14,631 bases of DNA, taken from contig DHOF01000153.1 of the NCBI GenBank assembly GCA_002411615.1, positions 416 to 15,046 of the forward strand, given 5' to 3'. The notes beneath the pieces are model-generated. The model was given only the letters and a program-made list of their open reading frames with translations, did not search any database and was not told where the DNA came from. The DNA comes from Ruminococcaceae bacterium UBA5397. Lineage in GTDB: Bacteria > Bacillota > Clostridia > Oscillospirales > Acutalibacteraceae. The position numbers and the translations under genes were made by a program. Below, piece by piece: positions 7,041-13,765 of this stretch (positions within the stretch are counted from its first letter, which is position 1; each line of letters starts with the position of its first letter).

Positions 7041-9449
7041 ATGAAATATGATCATAAAAGAATTGAGGAAAAATGGCAGAAGGCATGGGAAAAAGCCGAT
7101 ACTTTTCATGCGGAGAATAATAGTGATAAGGAAAAATTCTATGCGCTGATTGAGTTTCCGTATCCCTCGGGACAAGGACTTCATGTCGGTCATCCACGCT
7201 CTTATACTGCGATGGATATTATTGCAAGAAAGCGCCGTTTGCAGGGATATAATGTTCTTTATCCAATCGGCTGGGATGCTTTTGGTCTTCCTACCGAGAA
7301 TTTTGCAATTAAAAATCATATTCATCCAGCCGAAGTGACTAAGAAAAATGTTGCTCGTTTTAAGCAGCAACTTAAAAATTTGGGAATTTCTTTTGACTGG
7401 GATCGGGAAATTAATACAACAGACCCGGAATATTATAAATGGACGCAGTGGATTTTTCTTCAGCTTTATAAACATGGTCTCGCCTATAAAAAAGAGATGA
7501 GCGTCAACTGGTGCACCGGCTGCAAATGTGTGCTTGCAAATGAAGAGGTTGTAGAAGGTGTCTGCGAACGCTGTCACAGCCAAGTCGTTCATAAGGTTAA
7601 AAGTCAGTGGATGCTTAAAATTACCGCTTATGCGCAGCGCCTGATTGATGACCTCGATTTGGTGGATTATCCGGATCGTGTTAAGATTCAGCAGAAAAAC
7701 TGGATTGGACGTTCTACTGGGGCTGAAGTCGATTTTAAGACGACGGCCGGCGACCTTCTGACCGTTTATACCACCCGCCCGGATACACTTTACGGCGCTA
7801 CTTATATGGTCATTTCTCCGGAACATCCTTACATTGAAAAATGGGCGGATAAGATTCAAAACATGGACGAAGTAAAGGCCTATCAGTCGGAAGCTTCCAA
7901 AAAGAGTGAATTTGAACGCGCCGAAGTACAGAAGGAAAAGACGGGGGTTCGGCTTGCCGGTGTGTCAGCGGTGAATCCATTGACGCAGAAAGAGATTCCG
8001 ATTTTTATTTCTGATTATGTTCTGATGACTTACGGAACCGGCGCTATTATGGCTGTGCCGGCACACGATACCCGTGACTGGGATTTTGCAAAGAAATTTG
8101 GACTGCCGATCGTCGAAGTCGTAAAAGGCGGCGATGTGCAGAAAGAGGCTTTTACCGATTGTGCTACCGGAGTAATGGTAAATTCCGGAATCTTAAATGG
8201 CCTTACCGTGGAAGAAGCCAAGAAAAAGATCAAGCAGTATATGGAAGAAAAAGGCTTTGGACGCAGCAAGGTTAACTATAAGCTGCGCGATTGGGTTTTC
8301 TCCCGCCAGCGCTATTGGGGCGAACCAATTCCGATGGTTTACTGCGAAAAATGCGGCTGGGTTCCGCTGCCGGAAAGTGAGCTGCCTTTAAGGCTGCCGC
8401 AGGTTAAAAGTTATGAGCCTACGGATAACGGAGAATCTCCTCTTGCTCATATGGATGATTGGGTCAACACCACTTGCCCGCATTGCGGCGGCCCTGCACG
8501 GAGAGAAACAGACACCATGCCGCAGTGGGCTGGCTCTTCCTGGTATTTTCTGCGTTATCTTGATCCGCACAATGATAAGGCGCTTGCAAGCAAGGAAGCC
8601 ATGAAATATTGGATGCCGGTTAATTGGTATAACGGCGGCATGGAGCATACAACGCTTCATTTGCTTTACAGCCGTTTCTGGCATAAATTCCTCTATGATA
8701 TCGGTGTTGTACCTTGTCCGGAACCATATGCAAAGAGAACAAGCCATGGCATGATTTTGGGTGAAAACGGAGAGAAAATGAGTAAGTCCCGCGGCAACGT
8801 TGTCAATCCGGATGATGTTGTTGATGAGTATGGTGCCGATACCATGCGGCTTTACGAGATGTTCATTGGAGATTTTGAAAAAGCAGCTCCATGGAGCACC
8901 AAAAGCATTAAAGGATGCCGCCGTCTTGTTGAGCGGTATTATGCGCTGCTCGATGTGATGACACCGGAAGAAACAATTCGTCCCGAGATGGAAGTACCTT
9001 TCAATAAAACCATTAAAAAGGTCAGTGAAGATATCGAAAATCTGAAGTTCAATACGGCAATCGCTGCCATGATGAGCTTGATGAATGAGATTAATGCTGC
9101 TGGCTCGATCACTCATAAAGAGCTCGAAATTTTCACTCTGCTCTTCAATCCTTTTGCACCTCATGTAACGGAGGAAGTTTGGGAGCAGCTAAAGGTAAAT
9201 GACAAGATGGCATGTGAGCAAACATGGCCTTCTTATGAGGAGTCCAAATGTAAAGAAGATACGATCGAAATCGTGGTTCAAGTGAACGGAAAAGTTCGTG
9301 CGCGTTTGAACGTTGCAGCGGATATTTCAAAAGAGGATGCTTTGGCAGCAGCAAAAGCAGAGCCGAAGATTGCAGAAGAACTTTCTGGCAAAAAACTTTT
9401 GAAAGAGATCTATGTTCCGGGGAAACTTGTCAATTTGGTCGCTAGGTAA
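7041..9449 (+). CDS. leuS: Leucyl-tRNA synthetase
   Basis: This class I aminoacyl-tRNA synthetase charges tRNA-Leu. At 802 residues it has the usual bacterial length. It shows the HIGH-type motif HVGHP (48-52), a first cysteine cluster (CTGCKC and CERC, about 158-178), and a CP1 editing domain with [13 protein letters not shown] and [20 protein letters not shown] second cysteine pair set (CEKC about 435-438, CPHC about 478-481) looks zinc-binding. [14 protein letters not shown] (579-583), an anticodon-binding helical domain and a C-terminal domain starting near VNGKVRARL follow. The ATG at 7041 has AGGGG at 7025-7029. Only 33 bp separate it from rsfS, so there is no room for the T-box leader that often controls synthetase genes in Firmicutes. 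It is the last gene of the run. Confidence 0.98.
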   Translation: MKYDHKRIEEKWQKAWEKADTFHAENNSDKEKFYALIEFPYPSGQGLHVGHPRSYTAMDIIARKRRLQGYNVLYPIGWDAFGLPTENFAIKNHIHPAEVTKKNVARFKQQLKNLGISFDWDREINTTDPEYYKWTQWIFLQLYKHGLAYKKEMSVNWCTGCKCVLANEEVVEGVCERCHSQVVHKVKSQWMLKITAYAQRLIDDLDLVDYPDRVKIQQKNWIGRSTGAEVDFKTTAGDLLTVYTTRPDTLYGATYMVISPEHPYIEKWADKIQNMDEVKAYQSEASKKSEFERAEVQKEKTGVRLAGVSAVNPLTQKEIPIFISDYVLMTYGTGAIMAVPAHDTRDWDFAKKFGLPIVEVVKGGDVQKEAFTDCATGVMVNSGILNGLTVEEAKKKIKQYMEEKGFGRSKVNYKLRDWVFSRQRYWGEPIPMVYCEKCGWVPLPESELPLRLPQVKSYEPTDNGESPLAHMDDWVNTTCPHCGGPARRETDTMPQWAGSSWYFLRYLDPHNDKALASKEAMKYWMPVNWYNGGMEHTTLHLLYSRFWHKFLYDIGVVPCPEPYAKRTSHGMILGENGEKMSKSRGNVVNPDDVVDEYGADTMRLYEMFIGDFEKAAPWSTKSIKGCRRLVERYYALLDVMTPEETIRPEMEVPFNKTIKKVSEDIENLKFNTAIAAMMSLMNEINAAGSITHKELEIFTLLFNPFAPHVTEEVWEQLKVNDKMACEQTWPSYEESKCKEDTIEIVVQVNGKVRARLNVAADISKEDALAAAKAEPKIAEELSGKKLLKEIYVPGKLVNLVAR

Positions 9450-9513
9450 TTTAGCAATTTTAAAAAACTTCATATTAAAACGAGCAATCGTTTAGCAGAG
9501 TGCTTCAAAAAAG

Positions 9514-9547
9514 CAGCCTCCAGACCTTATGGCTTGGAGGCTGTTTT
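9514..9547. terminator. Bidirectional intrinsic terminator between leuS and the DUF3021 gene
   Basis: CAGCCTCCA (9514-9522) pairs exactly with TGGAGGCTG (9535-9543). An inner CC/GG extension closes a TTAT loop, with a G-T pair and one mismatch in between. A T run follows on the + strand (9544-9547) and an A run (9507-9512) precedes it, giving a T run on the - strand. It can therefore stop leuS transcription and the converging DUF3021/LytTR transcript. The rest of 9450-9599 shows nothing else recognisable. Confidence 0.9.
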
Positions 9548-9599
9548 CTTTGAAACGCTTGTATTACGACTATAAAAATTTACAGGTAAAAGACGCTAC

Positions 9600-10064
9600 T
9601 CATTTTTTGCCGTATCCATTTTTTACGCTCTCGTTTATTTTTTTAATTTTTGATTTCCACCCCAAATATTGAAACAACCAAACAAAAATAAATATTACAG
9701 CAAAGATTCCGAAATAGGATAAGAAACCAATAAGAGTATGCTGCGTCCAATTTGCAATATAAGCAATCGGCAGCATAATTGCAGAAATGATTGCAAAATG
9801 AATGCCGCTTTGCTTTGCAATGCTCCACGTTTCAATCTCCCATATTACAGATGCCATTGCAAATCCTGCACCTAATATGCCACATAAAAATGCTTGGAAA
9901 ATAACTGCATTGATTTGGTTTCCCATTGTTTTTTCTAATTCGGGAGTAACCGGGGAATAGTATCCGTTTGCCCAAACGGCAGAAATTATGATTGTTATTA
10001 CATAGCCGATTGCGATACCGAGAGGAAAGCCGAGAAGGCCTCTTTGAATGATCTTTTTCTTCAT
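9600..10064 (-). CDS. DUF3021-family membrane protein, partner of the LytTR regulator
   Basis: This 154-residue integral membrane protein has four predicted helices at about 10-31, 52-74, 88-106 and 111-133, and a basic C-terminal tail (KSKIKKINESVKNGYGKK). Size, topology and position directly after a LytTR gene identify the DUF3021 family. Comparable LytTR/membrane-protein pairs (LytTR Regulatory Systems, such as HdrRM and BrsRM of Streptococcus mutans) use the membrane protein to restrain the regulator. That role here is inference. I chose the ATG at 10064 because GAGGTG (10076-10071) sits 6 bp upstream. An in-frame GTG at 10073 lies inside that site and would add three residues. The LytTR stop is only a few bases away, so the pair is co-transcribed and probably translationally coupled. 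The shared hairpin at 9514-9547 ends the transcript. Confidence 0.85.
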   Translation of the reverse strand: MKKKIIQRGLLGFPLGIAIGYVITIIISAVWANGYYSPVTPELEKTMGNQINAVIFQAFLCGILGAGFAMASVIWEIETWSIAKQSGIHFAIISAIMLPIAYIANWTQHTLIGFLSYFGIFAVIFIFVWLFQYLGWKSKIKKINESVKNGYGKK

Positions 10065-10074
10065 TTTTATCACC

Positions 10075-10515
10075 TCATATTCCTAATGCCTGTTTGATCT
10101 TCGAGACATATCGCCTTGAAACATAAGTAATTGCGTTGTTGGACAGAGAGACACAAATCGTACCGGTAAAGCTCAGATCAAATTTTTTGACCTTTTTCAA
10201 ATTAATAATCTCGGAATTTGAAATGCGGACAAAATATTTTTCATCCAGCCGTTTTTCAAGTTCATACAGACGAAATCGAAGCTGGTATTCGCCACAGTCT
10301 GTAACAGCAAATACTTTACTGTCTGCTGTATAGATACGAATGAGTTCAGGCTGTTTTAAAAGAACAACAGTGTTATTCTGAAACCCGGCAATTAATTGAG
10401 GCTTTTCCTCTGACAGCCGTTTTACCAGTTCGGTAATTTCTTCTGTTACCTTGTTCGTCAATATGATGACCTTTGGCTCTGTTTGGGCTTCATCCATTTT
10501 TATTTCGATTTGCAT
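10075..10515 (-). CDS. LytTR-domain DNA-binding transcription regulator
   Basis: This 146-residue regulator has a LytTR DNA-binding domain over about 45-146 and no receiver domain. The N-terminal part (1-45, MQIEIKMDEAQTEPKVII...) is a short alpha/beta segment as in stand-alone LytTR proteins. The domain shows the typical IRIYTADSKVFAVTDCGEYQLRFRLYELEKRL segment, then YFVRISNSEIINLKKVKKF and an ITYVSRRYVSKIKQALG ending. Without a phosphorylation domain, control most likely comes from the DUF3021 membrane protein encoded next. The ATG at 10515 has a perfect AAGGAGGTG ribosome binding site (10529-10521). A direct repeat at 10579-10608 upstream of its promoter suggests self-activation. Confidence 0.92.
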   Translation of the reverse strand: MQIEIKMDEAQTEPKVIILTNKVTEEITELVKRLSEEKPQLIAGFQNNTVVLLKQPELIRIYTADSKVFAVTDCGEYQLRFRLYELEKRLDEKYFVRISNSEIINLKKVKKFDLSFTGTICVSLSNNAITYVSRRYVSKIKQALGI

Positions 10516-10540
10516 TTCGTCACCTCCTTGCTACAATTAC

Positions 10541-10569
10541 AGTATAGGAAAAATACAGTTGATTTCCAC
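10541..10569 (-). promoter_or_regulatory. Predicted promoter of the LytTR-DUF3021 operon
   Basis: Read on the - strand, TATACT (10546-10541) is a good -10 box. The hexamer 17 bp upstream, GTGGAA (10569-10564), is a poor -35. A good -10 with a weak -35 is typical of an activator-dependent promoter, and a direct repeat lies just upstream. The leader would be about 20 nt to the ribosome binding site at 10529. Confidence 0.6.
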
Positions 10570-10578
10570 TAAATTGAA

Positions 10579-10608
10579 ATAAGTGGTCGTTTAAGAAATA
10601 TAGGTGGT
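10579..10608 (-). promoter_or_regulatory. Candidate LytTR operator: 9-bp direct repeat with 21-bp period
   Basis: On the - strand, ACCACCTAT (10608-10600) and ACCACTTAT (10587-10579) match in 8 of 9 bases. The gap is 12 bp and the period 21 bp, two helical turns. LytTR-family proteins (AgrA, ComE, HdrR) typically bind two 9-bp direct repeats about 12 bp apart just upstream of a weak -35 box, and the proximal repeat here ends 9 bp before the proposed -35. The base sequence does not match the classical LytTR consensus closely, so the assignment rests on geometry and position. Confidence 0.55.
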
Positions 10609-10653
10609 AAAATATAAAAAGCGGCCGTTTCTAATTTGAAATGGGTCCGAATA

Positions 10654-10690
10654 AGCAAAAGTGACAGACATCATGTCTGTCACTTTTGCT
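10654..10690. terminator. Strong hairpin terminator downstream of the ricin-type gene
   Basis: AGCAAAAGTGACAGACAT (10654-10671) and its exact reverse complement (10673-10690) flank a single C, giving a 37-bp near-perfect palindrome. Read on the - strand, a GTGACAGACA/TGTCTGTCAC stem is followed by TTTTGCTT, as expected of an intrinsic terminator 58 bp after the stop of the ricin-type gene. On the + strand it also ends in TTTTGCT. It insulates the LytTR promoter from readthrough. The remaining bases between 10610 and 10747 show no convincing gene. Confidence 0.75.
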
Positions 10691-10747
10691 AACTTACGGA
10701 TTGGTGCACTCTTAAAGAGTAACATCTTTATTATGAATTCATTCTGC

Positions 10748-11416
10748 TTAGATTTTGGATTCAGGCTTTTCAACAGCTTTTTTAGAAGCCGAATTTTCAG
10801 CTTTAATAGGTGCAGCAACTTTTTTAGTAGATGCTTTTTTTGCCGTTCCATTTTCTAATTTAGAAGGGGCAGCCTTTTTCGATTTGGGTGTCGCTCTTTT
10901 GGTTTTAGAAACAGCCCTTTTGGATTTCTTTTCTTCTTTAGGAGTGAAATCTTCTATCACTTCCAGTACCCATTCTTGGTTATCCCCGTCTGTATTTTCC
11001 CAGAGCTGCAGATTAGCGCCGGCAATAGAGGAAATACCAACAATATCAAGATATTTTTCGGCAGCAATCGATTTGATTTTATAAGCGCCGGCCGTTTTGG
11101 TGGATTCAATTTCCCAAATCTGCGTGGAAGCGTTTGCTTCTTCCCACTGGTGGAGCCAGCAGCCGTTTTTAGTCCCGCCTTCGATCACATCAAAGAATTT
11201 ATTGGTTGCTTTGTTGCGAAAACGGCAGGTGGACTTTTGATCTGGAATGATCATCCACAGCTGACTGTCAGAATTGTTTTTATCGTTGACTTCCAGCAGT
11301 ACTCCGCTTTCCATTGCGGCATCACGCACATCAATCGCTTTTCCGCTCTGCTTTGAAACAATTCGGTAATACTTTGTCTGAGAGGCAAATTTTGCGGTTA
11401 CATTTCTTTTTGTCAT
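10748..11416 (-). CDS. Ricin-type beta-trefoil protein with lysine-rich histone-H1-like tail
   Basis: The 222 residues form two parts. About 15-153 is a ricin-B/CBM13-like beta-trefoil. Three internal units end in the QxW-type motifs SQLW (51-54), TQIW (98-101) and NQEW (146-149), each preceded by an IDV/FDV/LDI strand. Such domains usually bind sugars. About 158-222 is a low-complexity basic tail with 19 Lys and 2 Arg in 65 residues, plus Ala, Pro and Ser, like bacterial histone-H1-like proteins. There is no signal peptide, membrane segment or sorting motif, so the protein appears cytoplasmic or leaves by a non-classical route. The ATG at 11416 has AGGGAG about 11 bp upstream. It is a single-gene unit with a near-consensus promoter (11461-11488) and a strong terminator (10654-10690). 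The molecular function is unknown. I am sure of the fold and unsure of the role. Confidence 0.85.
   Translation of the reverse strand: MTKRNVTAKFASQTKYYRIVSKQSGKAIDVRDAAMESGVLLEVNDKNNSDSQLWMIIPDQKSTCRFRNKATNKFFDVIEGGTKNGCWLHQWEEANASTQIWEIESTKTAGAYKIKSIAAEKYLDIVGISSIAGANLQLWENTDGDNQEWVLEVIEDFTPKEEKKSKRAVSKTKRATPKSKKAAPSKLENGTAKKASTKKVAAPIKAENSASKKAVEKPESKI
10754..10867 (-). repeat. Two 19-residue units in the basic tail
   Basis: Residues 184-202 and 203-221 of the ricin-type protein align as PSKLENGTAKKA... and PIKAENSASKKA..., sharing P-x-K-x-E-N-x-x-x-K-K-A with a 57-nt period. This implies the tail grew by internal duplication. A run of seven T (10835-10841, seven A in the coding strand) lies inside the first unit and could be prone to slippage. 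Confidence 0.55.
10859..10921 (-). repeat. Three heptapeptide-coding units in the basic tail
   Basis: Residues 166-186 of the ricin-type protein read as tandem heptads KRAVSKT / KRATPKS / KKAAPSK, i.e. a K-[RK]-A-x-x-[KS]-x repeat (21 nt per unit). Such S/T-P-K/A-A-P repeats are characteristic of histone-H1-like C-termini that neutralise DNA charge. The repeat is degenerate at the DNA level. Confidence 0.6.
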
Positions 11417-11460
11417 AGCGGATACGCTCCCTTTCTAAAAACTTCTCTGAATTTGGATTT

Positions 11461-11488
11461 ATTATAACATTCAGTAAAATAATGTCAA
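11461..11488 (-). promoter_or_regulatory. Near-perfect extended sigma-A promoter of the ricin-type gene
   Basis: On the - strand, consensus TTGACA (11488-11483) and TATAAT (11466-11461) are separated by 16 bp, and TGT precedes the -10 to give an extended TGnTATAAT. Transcription would start near 11454, leaving a leader of about 38 nt that contains AGGGAG. Both hexamers are full consensus, so strong constitutive transcription is expected. No operator is obvious. Confidence 0.85.
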
Positions 11489-11548
11489 CCGGGGCTCTTA
11501 TAAAGCTGCTGTTTCAAAGTTTTTAAAAAGAGAATCTTTTCTTTATGA

Positions 11549-11577
11549 TTGCTTTTTAAAGACGATTCCGCTATCAT
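11549..11577 (+). promoter_or_regulatory. Predicted promoter of the EamA permease gene
   Basis: TTGCTT (11549-11554) and TATCAT (11572-11577) are 17 bp apart, each near consensus, with a predicted start around 11584 and a 40-nt leader to the TTG start codon. It diverges from the ricin-type promoter within a shared 207-bp intergenic region. Confidence 0.55.
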
Positions 11578-11579
11578 AG

Positions 11580-11593
11580 AAATTGTGCAATTT
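11580..11593. promoter_or_regulatory. 14-bp palindrome over the predicted start of the permease transcript
   Basis: AAATTGTGCAATTT has two exact 6-bp arms around a TG and overlaps the likely transcription start 6-8 bp after the -10 box. The position fits an operator for a dimeric repressor. A following T run also makes a very weak hairpin possible. No regulator is encoded beside it. Confidence 0.3.
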
Positions 11594-11623
11594 TTAGTGA
11601 GCTTTAAGAAGAGGAGAAAAATC

Positions 11624-12487
11624 TTGAAAACTTCCCGTGAGAAGCAGGCTGTTCTGATGATGGCAGTATGTGCAGCACTTTGGAGCACTGCCGGAATTTT
11701 TATTAAATTGATTCCATGGCATTCAATGGTGATTTGCGGACTTCGCAGTCTGCTTTCAGCAGCAGTGGTTTTTTTATATATGAAACATCAAAAAATTCCG
11801 ATTCGTTTGACGAAGCGTTCAGGTTTGGCGAGTCTTACTTTGGCACTTACTTTTATCTGTTTTGTAATTGCAAATAAGCTGACGACGGCGGCCAATGCAA
11901 TTGTGCTGGAATTTACTTCTCCAATTTTTATTTTGATTATGAATGCATTGGTTTTCCATCAGAAAATTCGCCATGCAGATGCACTTGTCGTAGGGGTTAC
12001 GATGTGTGGAATCACACTTTTCTTTTTTGATCAGCTTGGCAACGGAAGCCTCCTTGGGAATTTGCTGGGCGTTTTTTGTGGCTTTTGTGTTGCCTGTACC
12101 TATGTCTTTTTCGGACAAAGCGGAGAGAACGAGCGAATGTCTGGAATTCTTTTGGGCCTTTTGATATCGGGCATCGTTGGGCTGCCGTTTGCTTTTTGGA
12201 CACCGATGGAGATAACCGCACAGAGCGTTCTTACAATTTTGGCATTGGGAATTTTTCAGCTTGGAATTCCTTATGTGCTTTTTGGACTTGCAACGGGAGA
12301 TTGTCCTCCGCTTGCATGTAATTTGATTGGAGCAATCGAACCATTGCTGAATCCTATTTGGGTATTTTTATTTAATGGGGAAAAGCCGGGGACTTTTGCA
12401 CTGATTGGAAGTGTCATTGTGATTTTTGCAGTGACAGGTTGGTGTATTTTGCAGGATCATACTTTAAAACGGGAACAACAGTCTTAA
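11624..12487 (+). CDS. EamA/DMT-superfamily permease
   Basis: This 287-residue inner-membrane protein of the drug/metabolite transporter superfamily has about ten hydrophobic helices arranged as two EamA halves (about 10-145 and 155-280). The first begins with the typical AALWSTAGIFIKL segment and reads ANKLTTAANAIVLEFTSPIF. The second ends with GAIEPLLNPIWVFLFNGEKPG, the usual EamA signature. The substrate cannot be told from sequence; relatives export amino acids or metabolites. I chose the TTG at 11624 because GAGGAG (11611-11616) lies 7 bp upstream and it gives the usual short cytoplasmic N-terminus. Longer starts have no ribosome binding site. rlmI follows after 42 bp on the same strand and is probably co-transcribed. 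Confidence 0.9.
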   Translation: MKTSREKQAVLMMAVCAALWSTAGIFIKLIPWHSMVICGLRSLLSAAVVFLYMKHQKIPIRLTKRSGLASLTLALTFICFVIANKLTTAANAIVLEFTSPIFILIMNALVFHQKIRHADALVVGVTMCGITLFFFDQLGNGSLLGNLLGVFCGFCVACTYVFFGQSGENERMSGILLGLLISGIVGLPFAFWTPMEITAQSVLTILALGIFQLGIPYVLFGLATGDCPPLACNLIGAIEPLLNPIWVFLFNGEKPGTFALIGSVIVIFAVTGWCILQDHTLKREQQS

Positions 12488-12529
12488 AGCCGAATATTCA
12501 TGATAAAACGAGCAGGAAAGGATAAAAAT

Positions 12530-13747
12530 ATGAAAAAAAATTATCCGCAGGTTGCGGTCAGTAAAAAAGCGGAAGCTTTTCTTTTGATGGGACATCCATG
12601 GGTTTATGATACGGAAGTTAAGCCCATAGGAGAAATCGCAGAAGACGGAGGGCTTGTGACGATTCGTTCGCAGAAGGGAAGTTTCCTGGGGACAGGCTTT
12701 TATAATTCACACAGCAAAATTCGGGTACGGGTGCTTTCGAGAAATGCAAATGATGAGATCAATGAAAACTTTTTTGCCCGCCGTCTGCGCTATGCCTGGG
12801 AATATCGGAAAGGTATTATGGAAGCGGAAGATTTAGATGCCTGCCGCATTATTTTCGGAGAGGCAGATCAGATGCCTGGTCTGACAGTCGATAAATTTCA
12901 TGATATTTTAGTTACCCAGACGTTATGCCTTGGAATGGAAAAATGGAAACCAGTTATTTTTGAGGCGCTTTATCAGATACTAAAAGACGACGGAGTTGAA
13001 ATCCGCGGGATTTTTGAACGCAATGATGTAGGAATTCGCGAGCTGGAAGGCATGGAGCAGGGAAAAGGATTTTATCCTCTGCAGGGGGTGGAGATCCCGT
13101 CTTCCTGTGAAGTCTCTATTGTGGAAAATGGAATCCGTTATTTTGTGGATTTCGAAAACGGACAAAAAACAGGCTTCTTTTTGGATCAGAAGTATAATCG
13201 GCGTGCAGTTGCAGAAATTGCGAAAAATAAGCGGGTATTGGACTGCTTTACCCATACAGGTTCATTTGGTCTCAACGCTGCTAAGGGTGGGGCACAGCAT
13301 GTTCATGCAGTGGATATCAGCGATGATGCGATTAAAATGGCACAAAGAAATGCAAAAGAAAATGGCCTGGATTCTAAAATGAGCTTTGAAACGGCAAATG
13401 TTTTCGATCTGCTTTCCAGCCTTATGCCAAAACAGTACGATTTTATTATTTTGGATCCGCCTGCATTTACAAAAAGCCGTAAAACGGTAGAACATGCAGC
13501 GCACGGTTATCTGGAGATCAATGAACGTGCAATGAAGCTGCTGCCCCGCGGAGGATATCTTGCGACCTGTTCCTGCTCCCATTTTATGACGGATGAACTG
13601 TTCCGCAAAATGCTGCGGGAGGCGTCGTCAAAAGCCTGTGTTTCTCTGCGCCAGATTGAAGAAAGACAGCAGGGACCAGATCATCCGATTCTGTGGAATG
13701 TTCCCGAAACAGACTACTTAAAATTCTATTTATTTCAGGTAGTCTAA
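12530..13747 (+). CDS. rlmI: RlmI-type SAM-dependent 23S rRNA methyltransferase (PUA domain)
   Basis: The 405-residue protein has an N-terminal PUA RNA-binding domain (about 3-75, with GHPWVYDTEV and GTGFYNSHSKIRVRVL), a linker domain (about 80-200) and a C-terminal Rossmann methyltransferase. The latter shows TGFFLDQ (214-220), SAM motif I VLDCFTHTGSFG (236-247), VDISDDA (261-267), motif IV ILDPPAF (307-313) and TCSCSH (346-351), which carries the cysteine expected of RNA m5C enzymes. E. coli RlmI methylates C1962 of 23S rRNA, and this close family member (the YwbD type in Firmicutes) likely does the same; the exact target is inference. The ATG at 12530 has AAAGGA (12517-12522). An ATG at 12500 lacks a good ribosome binding site. 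Confidence 0.88.
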   Translation: MKKNYPQVAVSKKAEAFLLMGHPWVYDTEVKPIGEIAEDGGLVTIRSQKGSFLGTGFYNSHSKIRVRVLSRNANDEINENFFARRLRYAWEYRKGIMEAEDLDACRIIFGEADQMPGLTVDKFHDILVTQTLCLGMEKWKPVIFEALYQILKDDGVEIRGIFERNDVGIRELEGMEQGKGFYPLQGVEIPSSCEVSIVENGIRYFVDFENGQKTGFFLDQKYNRRAVAEIAKNKRVLDCFTHTGSFGLNAAKGGAQHVHAVDISDDAIKMAQRNAKENGLDSKMSFETANVFDLLSSLMPKQYDFIILDPPAFTKSRKTVEHAAHGYLEINERAMKLLPRGGYLATCSCSHFMTDELFRKMLREASSKACVSLRQIEERQQGPDHPILWNVPETDYLKFYLFQVV

Positions 13748-13765
13748 ACGAAAGGAGAAGCATAC

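Noticed and set aside
6798..7859. 353-codon open frame on the - strand
   Set aside because: It lies wholly opposite rsfS and leuS, has no recognisable domain and has the biased composition of an antisense shadow.
8388..9164. 258-codon open frame on the - strand
   Set aside because: It is antisense to the middle of leuS, with no motifs and no ribosome binding site.
10588..10632. CGTTT motifs as classical LytTR half-sites
   Set aside because: The GTT triplets at 10589 and 10627 are 38 bp apart and miss several consensus positions; the 21-bp-period repeat is the better candidate.
10708..10720. ACTCTTAAAGAGT inverted repeat
   Set aside because: The 5-6 bp arms with almost no loop occur readily by chance in AT-rich DNA; the adjacent 37-bp palindrome already explains termination.
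10591..10851. 86-codon Leu/Lys-rich open frame on the - strand
   Set aside because: Its start lies in another frame of the lysine-rich tail of the ricin-type gene, and it runs through the terminator and the LytTR upstream region; an out-of-frame reading of A-rich codons.
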